From Pseudobutyrivibrio sp. UBA3626 (GTDB taxonomy: Bacteria > Bacillota > Clostridia > Lachnospirales > Lachnospiraceae), in the NCBI GenBank assembly GCA_002373675.1, contig DFLF01000011.1:240726-304725 (forward strand): 64,000 nucleotides of DNA. Direction: 5' to 3'. The notes below the pieces were generated by a model that did no database searches, had not been told where the DNA came from, and saw only the letters and a program-made list of their open reading frames with translations. Position numbers and translations under genes: made by a program. Positions 45,077-53,053 of the stretch are shown here, one piece after another. Position 1 is the first letter of the stretch; the number at the start of each line of letters is the position of its first letter.

Positions 45077-47023
45077 ATGATGTTGCAAAAAGGAATGTAT
45101 CTACAAGACAGATATGAGATACTTGAGTCTGTTGGCGCAGGTGGAATGTCTGACGTATATAAAGCAAAAGATCATGTACTTAATAGGGAAGTTGCTATTA
45201 AGGTACTTAAGAAAGAATTTACGGAAGATATGAGCTTTGTCACAAAATTCAGAAGAGAAGCTCAATCGGCTGCAGTATTAGAGCATCCGAATATTGTTAA
45301 TATCTATGATGTAGGCTCTGAAGATGGACTCTATTTCATTATTATGGAATACATCGAAGGTATTACATTAAAATCATATATTGAGAGAAAAGAACGCCTT
45401 AATTATAAGGAGGTTCTATCTATTGCAATACAAGTGGGACGTGGTATTCAGGCAGCTCACGAGAAAGGCATTATTCACAGAGATATTAAGCCACAGAATG
45501 TAATTATTTCTAAGGAGGGTAAAGTCAAGGTTACAGACTTTGGTATTGCTAAAGCTGTATCTTCTAATACTATAAATGCTGAAGTAATGGGTTCAGTTCA
45601 TTACACATCACCAGAGCAGGCTAGAAACGGAATGGTTAATTGCCAGACTGATATCTATTCCCTTGGTATTGTTATGTATGAAATGATTACCGGTCGTGTG
45701 CCATACGATGGTGATACCACAGTTGCAATTGCAATACAACATTTACAATCTGATATTGTTCCACCATCTCATTATGTGGAAGATATTCCAATTAGTGTTG
45801 AGAAGATTATCTTGAAATGTACAATGAAGAGTACAGACAAGAGATACGAGAATATGGAAGACCTTCTTCTTGATCTTAAGAAGGCATTGGTTAATCCGGA
45901 CGAAGATTTCGTTGTAATTGCTGGAGCGGTTGACAATGTTGAGAGTACACGCGTTATCACAGCAGAAGAGTTAGATGCAATCAAGAAAGAAGCAGGAGTA
46001 ATTGACGATAAGGCAACGCCTAAGAAGATTGATGAAGATGATGAGAAGTCTGTTGAAGGAAAGGTTAATCCTAAGATGGATAAGGCAATTACTATAATGG
46101 CTATTATTGCAGCTGTCGTAGTTGTTGGTGTACTTGTCTACTTTATTGGAAGTGGATTCGGCTGGTGGAAATTCTTCGGTGGAGATAGTAATCAGGAAAG
46201 CGAACAGGTTACAATGGTTGACTTGACAGGCCTGACTGAGAAAGAAGCTATTAACAAACTTAAGGAATTGAAGCTTGGATACAAGAAAGAAGAAGTGGCT
46301 TCAGACCAATATCCTGAAGGACAGGTATGCGGAGTAGTCTATGATGGTAAGAATGTTAAGAAAGGTGATAAAATACCTGCAAATTCCACCGTTACGCTTC
46401 AGATAAGTACCGGTAAAGGAGACACTGACGTGCCAAATGTAGTCGGGCAGACAGAATCTTCTGCAATTAATGCAATTAAAGCGGCTGGATTTAAGCATAC
46501 TGTTAATTATGAATACAGCGACAAGGAACAGGGCAAAGTTATTAACCAAAGCCCAGGTGCCAATTCTAAAGCTAAGTCTGGCGATACTATAACAATTACA
46601 GTAAGTCAGGGCTCAGAGAAGGCGAAAGTCCCATCAGTTGTAGGACAGAGCCAGTCTTCTGCAACAGCAGCTTTAAGTGCAGCAGGACTTAATGTAACTG
46701 TATCAACAGAGAGTTCTGATTCTGTGGCAAGTGGCAATGTAATTAGTCAGAGTATTGATTCTGGTAAATATGTAGAGAAGGGAACAACTGTTAATATCAC
46801 AGTTAGTTCTGGTAAGAAGACAACTTATTATAGATATTCTGGAAGTGTAACGGGTCCGGGTGTTGGTTCGTTGAAGGATGCTAACGGAAGTACATTATAT
46901 ACGACTAAGAACTTAGGCGATAATCAAACTGAATCATTCTCAGTAAGTAATATTACAACAAGTACGGGAACATTATATTATCCTAATGGCTCCTCAGAGG
47001 CAGTAAATTTCACTCCAATGTAA
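45077..47023 (+). CDS. PASTA-domain Ser/Thr protein kinase
   Basis: A membrane kinase (PknB/PrkC/Stk type) that senses cell-wall fragments. The kinase domain (about 13-275) has the Gly loop GAGGMSDVYKA, Lys42, HRDIKPQN at 134 and DFG at 154. A membrane helix at about 337-359 leads outside to three PASTA repeats, about 378-445, 446-513 and 514-581. A last 65-residue tail rich in Tyr, Thr and Gly is not PASTA and has no match I know. A length of 648 is typical. It pairs with the PP2C gene 42 bases upstream. Confidence 0.95.
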   Translation: MMLQKGMYLQDRYEILESVGAGGMSDVYKAKDHVLNREVAIKVLKKEFTEDMSFVTKFRREAQSAAVLEHPNIVNIYDVGSEDGLYFIIMEYIEGITLKSYIERKERLNYKEVLSIAIQVGRGIQAAHEKGIIHRDIKPQNVIISKEGKVKVTDFGIAKAVSSNTINAEVMGSVHYTSPEQARNGMVNCQTDIYSLGIVMYEMITGRVPYDGDTTVAIAIQHLQSDIVPPSHYVEDIPISVEKIILKCTMKSTDKRYENMEDLLLDLKKALVNPDEDFVVIAGAVDNVESTRVITAEELDAIKKEAGVIDDKATPKKIDEDDEKSVEGKVNPKMDKAITIMAIIAAVVVVGVLVYFIGSGFGWWKFFGGDSNQESEQVTMVDLTGLTEKEAINKLKELKLGYKKEEVASDQYPEGQVCGVVYDGKNVKKGDKIPANSTVTLQISTGKGDTDVPNVVGQTESSAINAIKAAGFKHTVNYEYSDKEQGKVINQSPGANSKAKSGDTITITVSQGSEKAKVPSVVGQSQSSATAALSAAGLNVTVSTESSDSVASGNVISQSIDSGKYVEKGTTVNITVSSGKKTTYYRYSGSVTGPGVGSLKDANGSTLYTTKNLGDNQTESFSVSNITTSTGTLYYPNGSSEAVNFTPM

Positions 47024-47042
47024 GTGGTAAGAAAGGATTTTA

Positions 47043-47927
47043 GTGACAGGTAAGATAATTAAAGGAATTGCAGGTTTCTATTATGTACATATTAAGGGAT
47101 ATGGCATATACGAATGTAAGGCAAAGGGAGTGTTTCGAAAAGAGAAAATGAAGCCCCTTGTAGGTGACAAGGTAGATATTGAGGTTTTATCTGAAGATGA
47201 TAAAGAAGGTAATATTATTAATATCTATGAGAGAAAGAATTCACTTATCAGACCAGCTGTAAGTAACGTGGATCAGGCACTTGTTATATTCTCTGCAATG
47301 AATCCAAAGCCTAATTTCAATCTATTAGACAGATTTCTTGTTATGATGGAGTATCAGGATGTACCTGTGGTTATCTGCTTTAATAAAGTTGATTTGTGTG
47401 AAGCTGGTTATGTTAGAGAATTAGAAGAGATATATAAAGAAACAGGTTATAGCATTATTAACACTAGTGCAAAAACCAGGGATGGTCATGATGAACTTAT
47501 AACAATTCTTAGCGGTAAGACAAGTACAGTTGCGGGACCGTCAGGTGCGGGTAAGTCTTCACTTATTAATACATTGCAATCAAATATCTTAATGGAAACC
47601 GGTGAGATTAGTAAGAAGTTAGGAAGAGGAAAGCATACTACAAGGCACTCAGAACTTATTATGCTGGATATAGAAGAACCCAGTTATATAGTAGATACGC
47701 CCGGTTTCTCTACAATGGATATTCCGGGATTTACGAAGGAAGACTTGGGGGAATGTTATCCAGAGTTTTTACGTCTCTCTGTTAAATGCAGATTTGCAGG
47801 ATGTGCCCATATAAACGAACCAGACTGCGAAGTGAAAAGATGTGTAGAACAGGGAGTATTATCTAAGGTTCGTTATGATAATTATGTAAAGCTATACGAA
47901 GAACTGGATAAGAAGCCTAAGTATTAG
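47043..47927 (+). CDS. rsgA: Ribosome small subunit GTPase RsgA
   Basis: A circularly permuted GTPase for late 30S maturation. The order of motifs is G4 (CFNKVDL) before G1 (GPSGAGKSSLIN) and G3 (DTPGFST), after an OB-fold start. The zinc knuckle is C-x4-C-x6-C-x4-C-like in KCRFAGCAHINEPDCEVKRC. The length of 294 is normal. GTG is used as the start, with AAAGGA upstream. It lies 19 bases after the kinase, the same neighbour as in other Firmicutes. Confidence 0.95.
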   Translation: MTGKIIKGIAGFYYVHIKGYGIYECKAKGVFRKEKMKPLVGDKVDIEVLSEDDKEGNIINIYERKNSLIRPAVSNVDQALVIFSAMNPKPNFNLLDRFLVMMEYQDVPVVICFNKVDLCEAGYVRELEEIYKETGYSIINTSAKTRDGHDELITILSGKTSTVAGPSGAGKSSLINTLQSNILMETGEISKKLGRGKHTTRHSELIMLDIEEPSYIVDTPGFSTMDIPGFTKEDLGECYPEFLRLSVKCRFAGCAHINEPDCEVKRCVEQGVLSKVRYDNYVKLYEELDKKPKY

Positions 47928-47973
47928 GTTTTAATACACATTTACAATACATAATATATTAGGAGGATTAAAC

Positions 47974-48624
47974 ATGACTAACTGCTTGTCACCATCAATT
48001 CTATCCAGTGATTTTGGTAGGTTGGGTGAAGATATAAGAGTAGTAGATGAAGCTGGTGCAGAATATATTCATATTGATGTAATGGATGGCATGTTTGTGC
48101 CAAGCATTACAATTGGAATGCCGGTTGTAAAGTCCATAAGGAAATACACTGATAAGGTGTTAGATGTACATCTTATGATTGAAGATCCAGACAGGTATAT
48201 TGTAGAATTTGCCAAGGCTGGTGCGGATATTATAACTGTACACGCTGAGGCTTGTAAGCATCTTGACAGGACGGTGGAACTGATTAAGTCTCAGTCAGTA
48301 ATGGCTGCTGTAGCACTTAATCCTGCCACATCACTTGAATGTATTGAATACATATTGCCCAGGCTTGATATGGTGCTTATTATGTCGGTTAATCCGGGAT
48401 TTGGTGGACAGAAGTTCATACCTTATTCCATTGATAAGATTAAGACACTTAAGTCCATGATAGATGAGAGAGGACTTAATGTTGATATAGAGGTTGACGG
48501 TGGCGTTAATCTTGATAATGTATCTGATATTATTGATGCTGGAGCTAATATAATTGTTGCCGGCTCTGCAGTGTTTAATGGGGATGCAGAAGCTAATGTC
48601 AGAGCATTTAGGGATAAAATGTAA
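47974..48624 (+). CDS. rpe: Ribulose-phosphate 3-epimerase
   Basis: It converts ribulose 5-phosphate and xylulose 5-phosphate in the pentose phosphate pathway. The barrel start LSPSILSSDFGRLGED, the metal and acid residues in HIDVMDGMFVPSI, VHLMIEDP and EVDGGVN, and the phosphate site in ANIIVAGSAVF are all clear. A length of 216 is standard. AGGAGG precedes the ATG. Confidence 0.96.
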   Translation: MTNCLSPSILSSDFGRLGEDIRVVDEAGAEYIHIDVMDGMFVPSITIGMPVVKSIRKYTDKVLDVHLMIEDPDRYIVEFAKAGADIITVHAEACKHLDRTVELIKSQSVMAAVALNPATSLECIEYILPRLDMVLIMSVNPGFGGQKFIPYSIDKIKTLKSMIDERGLNVDIEVDGGVNLDNVSDIIDAGANIIVAGSAVFNGDAEANVRAFRDKM

Positions 48625-48665
48625 TATCATATATTATAAAACTATATAAGAGGAGGGATTTTGCT

Positions 48666-49388
48666 ATGTCTGATGAAAGAATTTATATTATTGCGGGAGG
48701 TCATGTAGATGATGAATTTGTTAAAAATCTTCTATGTGACAAGAAAGGTAACAAGAAGGAAGGTATCTATCTTCTGGCAGTAGACAGAGGTTTGGAATGT
48801 CTTCTTCGCTTAAAGATTAATCCAGATGAAGTAATTGGCGATTTTGATTCCGTATCTGATGAAGCAAGAATGGCTATAGGACTTGAGCCACGTAAGAAGG
48901 TTAAGAAGAGCGATGATGAGGAGCCATTTGTATTTGACGTACTTCCATATCATATAAGACAGCTTGATGTACATAAAGACCAGACTGATACGGAAGAGGC
49001 TGTAAGATTTGCAATGAGATATCTAAGAGGAGATATTGTACTTCTTGGCGCAACAGGTACAAGGATTGACCATGTCCTTGGCAATGTAGCAATCCTTGGT
49101 CTTGGTGTATTATCCGGATATAATATTATTCTTATGGATGAACACAATAAGATTAGTCTTGTTAAGGATGAAATGATAATCAAGAAGAAAGAGCAATTCG
49201 GAGATTTTGTATCTATTATTCCTTATACTGACGATACATATGTAACACTTACTGGATTTAGGTTCAATGTAGAGAACAGACATATGAAGACTAATCTGTC
49301 TCTTGGTATAAGTAATGTTATTGAAGATGATGAAGCTAAGATAGTAGTTAATAACGGTGTCGCTATTGTCATAGAGTCAAGGGATTAG
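48666..49388 (+). CDS. Thiamine pyrophosphokinase
   Basis: It transfers pyrophosphate from ATP to thiamine. Visible are AVDRGLECLLRLKINPDEVIG with the following GDFDSV, the second site DQTDTEEAVRFA and GATGTRIDHVLGN. A charged insert of about 30 residues (near 78-105, with KKVKKSDDEEP) sits between the two sites and makes the protein longer (240) than the usual 210. It is next to rpe, as in many Firmicutes, and its stop touches the start of the sensor gene. Confidence 0.93.
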   Translation: MSDERIYIIAGGHVDDEFVKNLLCDKKGNKKEGIYLLAVDRGLECLLRLKINPDEVIGDFDSVSDEARMAIGLEPRKKVKKSDDEEPFVFDVLPYHIRQLDVHKDQTDTEEAVRFAMRYLRGDIVLLGATGTRIDHVLGNVAILGLGVLSGYNIILMDEHNKISLVKDEMIIKKKEQFGDFVSIIPYTDDTYVTLTGFRFNVENRHMKTNLSLGISNVIEDDEAKIVVNNGVAIVIESRD

Positions 49389-49391
49389 GTG

Positions 49392-50891
49392 ATGAATAAG
49401 TCCTTTAGTAAGAAAAAGATAATAACAGCAATTGTAATTCTAACTCTCGCAACAATTATTGTTGTTGCGGGAGCTGTATTTATTACAACAGTAATTAAAA
49501 AGAGTCTCTATCAGACGGTATATGATGCAAAGAAGGATGTCTTACAGGATTCTGTAGAGAATACCAAGATACATATTGATAATATGAGAACGCAGATTAG
49601 AGCAGAACATCCCGATTATTCTGAGGAGAAGATAAAGGATGAAGTTATAGTATGGCTTAGGGATTTCATATATAAAATGAACTATACAGATGATTCATAT
49701 ATCTGGGTTCAGGAAGTATTTGATTATGATGGTGGAGATAAGTATGCTATTAGATTAATCCATCCTAATTTAAAGGATACGGAAGGGACGATGCTTTCTA
49801 CGTTTACTACCGATTCTAGAGGGAATCATCCCTATGAAGAAGAGCTGGAGGGAATTAAGAGAGAAGGACATATATTCCTTAATTATTCCTTCAAAGAGCT
49901 TTATTCTGATATGGATACTATGAAGCTTACATATTCTTCCTTGTATCCTGATTATAATTGGATTGTATCACGTGGAGTGCCACTCAATAAGCTTGATAAT
50001 TCTGTAAAAAAGATTCAGGAATATGAATCGCCATTGATTCTTGCTATTGTAATTATATATGCCATTGCAGTTCTTACAATTCTTATATATGCCATTATAT
50101 TAAGGAAGAAGGCAAATGAGTTGGAAGAAGTAAGAAAGAGTCTGTCTAAGGAAGTTGATTTGTCTCATAAAGCAAATAAAGCCCGGGCAAGATTCTTGTT
50201 CGAAGTATCTAATGACATATCAAGTAGCGTTAGTGAAGTTACAAGAAATATTGATCTTGCAGTTAATAGTATTGATGATGAAAGAGAGTTGTTTGGATAT
50301 CTTAAGGGAGCAAAGAATAGTGGGATATTCCTTGAAAGTCTCATAAGTGACGCAAGAAAAATGTTATTCATGGATAAGGAAGATATTGACATAACAGAGT
50401 CTGTTATGGACATCAGAGATAATGCGAAGAGTATAAGAAAAGTAATTCCAGGTCTTATAAAAGATAAGGATATTAGAATTGTAATAGATGAAAAGGATAT
50501 TACACATTACATTGTATATGCGGATGAGATAAGATTAAGACAGATTACAATGACGCTCCTTTCCGGGGCTGTAAGATATTCAAAGCCCGGTGGAATCGTA
50601 AGTTGTATTCTTTCTGAGATTACATCTGATAAGGAGGGGTATGCAAGATATCGTCTCGTTGTTGAAGATAAGGGTGTTGGTATACCTGAAGAGATAAAGG
50701 AGCATATGTTCGACTTACTTGAAGAAGGTAATGACAAACTGGATGTAAATGATAATAGTACCCGTTATGGTATGAGTATTGTTAAGAGAATCCTTGATAG
50801 TATGGATGGCACCATTAAGATAGATAGTAAAATAGGAAAGGGTACGAGAGTAACCATAGAAATACCCCTAAGAATTGCGGAAGTGAAGTAG
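49392..50891 (+). CDS. Cache-domain sensor kinase homologue with degenerate catalytic boxes
   Basis: Two membrane segments (about 9-36 and 216-238) flank an extracellular single-Cache domain (WVQEVFDYDGGDKYAIRLIHP, then YSSLYPDYNWIVSRG). Then come a dimerisation-like helix and a HATPase-like domain. The H-box reads VSNDISSSV where active kinases have SHDIRTP, so Asn274 replaces the phosphoacceptor His. The N-box reads LLSGAVRYS where Asn is expected (Gly392). The G1 box EDKGVGIPEE keeps its Asp426, and the G2 box is weak. No receiver follows. I infer a pseudokinase that senses but signals by another route. A GTG at 49389 is an alternative start. Confidence 0.85.
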   Translation: MNKSFSKKKIITAIVILTLATIIVVAGAVFITTVIKKSLYQTVYDAKKDVLQDSVENTKIHIDNMRTQIRAEHPDYSEEKIKDEVIVWLRDFIYKMNYTDDSYIWVQEVFDYDGGDKYAIRLIHPNLKDTEGTMLSTFTTDSRGNHPYEEELEGIKREGHIFLNYSFKELYSDMDTMKLTYSSLYPDYNWIVSRGVPLNKLDNSVKKIQEYESPLILAIVIIYAIAVLTILIYAIILRKKANELEEVRKSLSKEVDLSHKANKARARFLFEVSNDISSSVSEVTRNIDLAVNSIDDERELFGYLKGAKNSGIFLESLISDARKMLFMDKEDIDITESVMDIRDNAKSIRKVIPGLIKDKDIRIVIDEKDITHYIVYADEIRLRQITMTLLSGAVRYSKPGGIVSCILSEITSDKEGYARYRLVVEDKGVGIPEEIKEHMFDLLEEGNDKLDVNDNSTRYGMSIVKRILDSMDGTIKIDSKIGKGTRVTIEIPLRIAEVK

Positions 50892-50892
50892 T

Positions 50893-52011
50893 ATGAGTAG
50901 AAAAGAGAGAGCAAAGAGAATAATAGTAACAAGTATTATTGGTATCGTTGCTAATATTCTTTTGGCATTATTTAAGGCTATTATTGGTTTTGTTAGCCAC
51001 TCAGTATCAATTACAATGGATGCTCTTAACAATATAACCGATGCCACCAGTTCAATAGTTACAATTGTAGGTACAAAACTGGCAGGAAAGCAACCTGATA
51101 AGAAGCATCCTTTTGGGCATGGCAGAGTTGAATATATAAGTGCTCTCATAATTGGTGGACTCGTATTATACGCCGGTGTAACTGCGCTTATAGAATCAAT
51201 AAAGAAGATTATAGAGCCACAAGAGCCAGAATACAGTATGGTATCTCTGATTATAATTATAGTGGCAGTTCTTGTTAAGATTGTACTTGGTCTATATGTT
51301 AAAAGTGTTGGAAAAAAAGTCAATTCCGATGCATTAATAGGTTCCGGCAAAGATGCACTTCTTGATGCTGTTATATCCGCAGGTACGGTCGTTGCTGCTA
51401 TTCTCTACATAACGACAGATATTTATATAGAATCATACCTTGCAGGTGTTATATCTATTGTGATTATTAAATCAGGATTTGATATGCTGAAGGAGACAAT
51501 ATCTCAGATTCTAGGGGAACGCAATGATATTGAATTAGATAAGGAGATTAAGAAGACAGTAACAGATTTTGAAGGAGTTAAGGGTGCATGTGATTTGGTT
51601 CTTAATAACTATGGACCTAATTCACATATTGGTTCTATCCATGTTGAAGTTCCAGATACCTACAGTGCTGTTGATATAGATATACTTCTTAGAAAGATTC
51701 AAGCAAAGGTATATGAGAAGCACGGGGTGATTCTTACTGCTATAGGAATTTATTCTTATAATACTTCTGATGATGAGTCTATGGAGATAAGAAAAATGGT
51801 TACAGAAATTGCATCTAAGAATAAATATGTCAACGGTATTCATGGTTTTTATTATAATAAAGAAGAAAAAACTGTAAGATTTGACATGATAATTAGCTTT
51901 GATGCAAAAGACAGAAGAAAGGAGTTTGAAGACATTTCAAAAGAAATAGTTGATGCGTTGCCAGAGTATAAGTTTTATATTAATATGGATACTGACTTCT
52001 CGGAGTTGTAG
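50893..52011 (+). CDS. Cation diffusion facilitator family transporter
   Basis: An inner-membrane metal/proton antiporter (CDF/FieF type), about six membrane helices in the first 210 residues and a cytoplasmic metal-binding domain after. The family signature is NNITDATSSIVTIVGTKLAG with HPFGHGRVEYISALIIGG. The C-terminal part is longer than usual (372 in all), with two similar ferredoxin-like stretches. It lies just before a DtxR-type regulator and the ferrous iron genes, which suggests export of iron or manganese; substrate choice cannot be read from sequence. Confidence 0.92.
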   Translation: MSRKERAKRIIVTSIIGIVANILLALFKAIIGFVSHSVSITMDALNNITDATSSIVTIVGTKLAGKQPDKKHPFGHGRVEYISALIIGGLVLYAGVTALIESIKKIIEPQEPEYSMVSLIIIIVAVLVKIVLGLYVKSVGKKVNSDALIGSGKDALLDAVISAGTVVAAILYITTDIYIESYLAGVISIVIIKSGFDMLKETISQILGERNDIELDKEIKKTVTDFEGVKGACDLVLNNYGPNSHIGSIHVEVPDTYSAVDIDILLRKIQAKVYEKHGVILTAIGIYSYNTSDDESMEIRKMVTEIASKNKYVNGIHGFYYNKEEKTVRFDMIISFDAKDRRKEFEDISKEIVDALPEYKFYINMDTDFSEL

Positions 52012-52025
52012 AATGGAGAGATAAC

Positions 52026-52397
52026 ATGAAGAATAATCAATCAGCAGAAGACTATCTTGAAGCTATTCTTATTGTTCAAGAAAAAAAAGGTAATGCCCGT
52101 TCAATCGATGTAGTGAATGAACTTAATGTATCCAAGCCTAGTGTTAGTGTTGCTATGAAGAAGCTTCGGGCAAATAATCTTATTACGATAGATGATAATG
52201 GCTTTATTGTCTTTACAGATGAGGGTAGAAAAGTAGCAGAAAATGTATATAATAAGCATAAACTACTTACGGATGCGCTAATAACAATAGGTGTTGATAA
52301 AGAGGAAGCCATAAGAGAGGCATGTGAGATAGAGCATATTATAAGTGATCAGACTTATGAATGTATAAGAAAATATTATAAAAAGATTAAGAAGTAA
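52026..52397 (+). CDS. DtxR/MntR-family metal-dependent regulator
   Basis: A 123-residue winged-helix regulator. The start NNQSAEDYLEAILIVQEKKG, the recognition helix in NVSKPSVSVAMKKLRAN, and the metal-binding dimer domain with HKLLTDALITIGVDKEEA and CEIEHIISDQTYECI are typical. It lacks the third SH3-like domain, as do MntR-type and clostridial iron regulators. It lies 15 bases after the cation transporter and 186 bases before feoA, whose promoter holds several inverted repeats of DtxR type, so iron-responsive control of feo is the likely role. Confidence 0.92.
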   Translation: MKNNQSAEDYLEAILIVQEKKGNARSIDVVNELNVSKPSVSVAMKKLRANNLITIDDNGFIVFTDEGRKVAENVYNKHKLLTDALITIGVDKEEAIREACEIEHIISDQTYECIRKYYKKIKK

Positions 52398-52405
52398 AAA
52401 AAATG

Positions 52406-52434
52406 TTGACAAAATGGAGTTAGTCATGTATAAC
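52406..52434 (+). promoter_or_regulatory. Promoter of the feo operon
   Basis: TTGACA (52406-52411) and TATAAC (52429-52434) are spaced by exactly 17 bases. The inverted repeat AGTTA/TAACT overlaps the spacer and -10 box, well placed for a repressor. Confidence 0.85.
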
Positions 52435-52559
52435 TATATTAGGTTAGCAATGGCTAACTCCCTTTATTAACTTATTGGTTAGAACAGACTAACCATATTC
52501 CTGCTATTAATGTTAGTGATACTAACCCATATCATAAATATGGGTTAGTCATATCTAAC
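52418..52559. promoter_or_regulatory. Cluster of GTTAG/CTAAC inverted repeats (DtxR-type operators)
   Basis: Five sites follow one another: 52418-52435 (AGTTA/TAACT), 52443-52458 (GTTAGC/GCTAAC), 52477-52494 (GGTTAG/CTAACC), 52512-52526 (GTTAGT/ACTAAC) and 52544-52559 (GTTAG/CTAAC). They recall the GTTAG-CTAAC halves of IdeR/DtxR operators. The last two also form a 12-bp perfect stem (52521-52532 with 52538-52549), so an RNA hairpin is an alternative reading for that part. Confidence 0.75.
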
Positions 52560-52582
52560 AGAAAACGAAAGAAGGTGAACGG

Positions 52583-52795
52583 ATGATGCCACTTATCTAC
52601 GCATCCCCTGGAGAAGAGAATATTATTAAGAAGGTGGGCGGTAATCCTGAAGTCAAGAGACATCTTGAGAATCTGGGTATTACACCTGGTGGAAGCGCCA
52701 CTCTTATTAGTATTATGGGTGGAAATGTAATAGTCAAAGTGAAAGAATCCAGAATTGCTATCAATGAGGAAATGGCAAGAAAAGTTATGATTTAA
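52583..52795 (+). CDS. feoA: FeoA-type protein (first)
   Basis: A 70-residue SH3-like protein of the ferrous iron uptake system. HLENLGITPGGSATLISIMGG and the final RIAINEEMARKVM are FeoA hallmarks. GAAGGTG stands before tandem ATG codons. It is the first of two feoA genes ahead of feoB; two adjacent feoA genes are common in clostridia, where they may form a heteromeric partner for the transporter. Confidence 0.92.
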   Translation: MMPLIYASPGEENIIKKVGGNPEVKRHLENLGITPGGSATLISIMGGNVIVKVKESRIAINEEMARKVMI

Positions 52796-52816
52796 AATGT
52801 GATACAGGAGGAAAAA

Positions 52817-53053
52817 ATGAGCACATTAAAAGATGTTGATGTTGGAAACACGGCAGTAGTCACGAAGCTTCATGGAGAGGGAGCAGTTAAGAGAAGAATT
52901 ATGGACATGGGAATCACCAAAGGAACAGAGGTGTATGTGAGAAAAGTTGCGCCTCTTGGAGACCCTGTTGAAATTACAGTAAGGGGTTATGAATTATCAC
53001 TTAGAAAAGCAGACGCCGAAATGATTGAGGTGTCAGAAGGAGGAGAGAAATAA
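52817..53053 (+). CDS. feoA: FeoA-type protein (second)
   Basis: A 78-residue FeoA homologue with GAVKRRIMDMGITKGTEVYV and DPVEITVRGYELSLRKADA. The ATG at 52817 has AGGAGG just before it; an earlier GTG at 52799 overlaps no ribosome site. Its stop overlaps the feoB start (TAATG), so it is translationally coupled to feoB. It is distinct in sequence from the first FeoA. Confidence 0.93.
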   Translation: MSTLKDVDVGNTAVVTKLHGEGAVKRRIMDMGITKGTEVYVRKVAPLGDPVEITVRGYELSLRKADAEMIEVSEGGEK

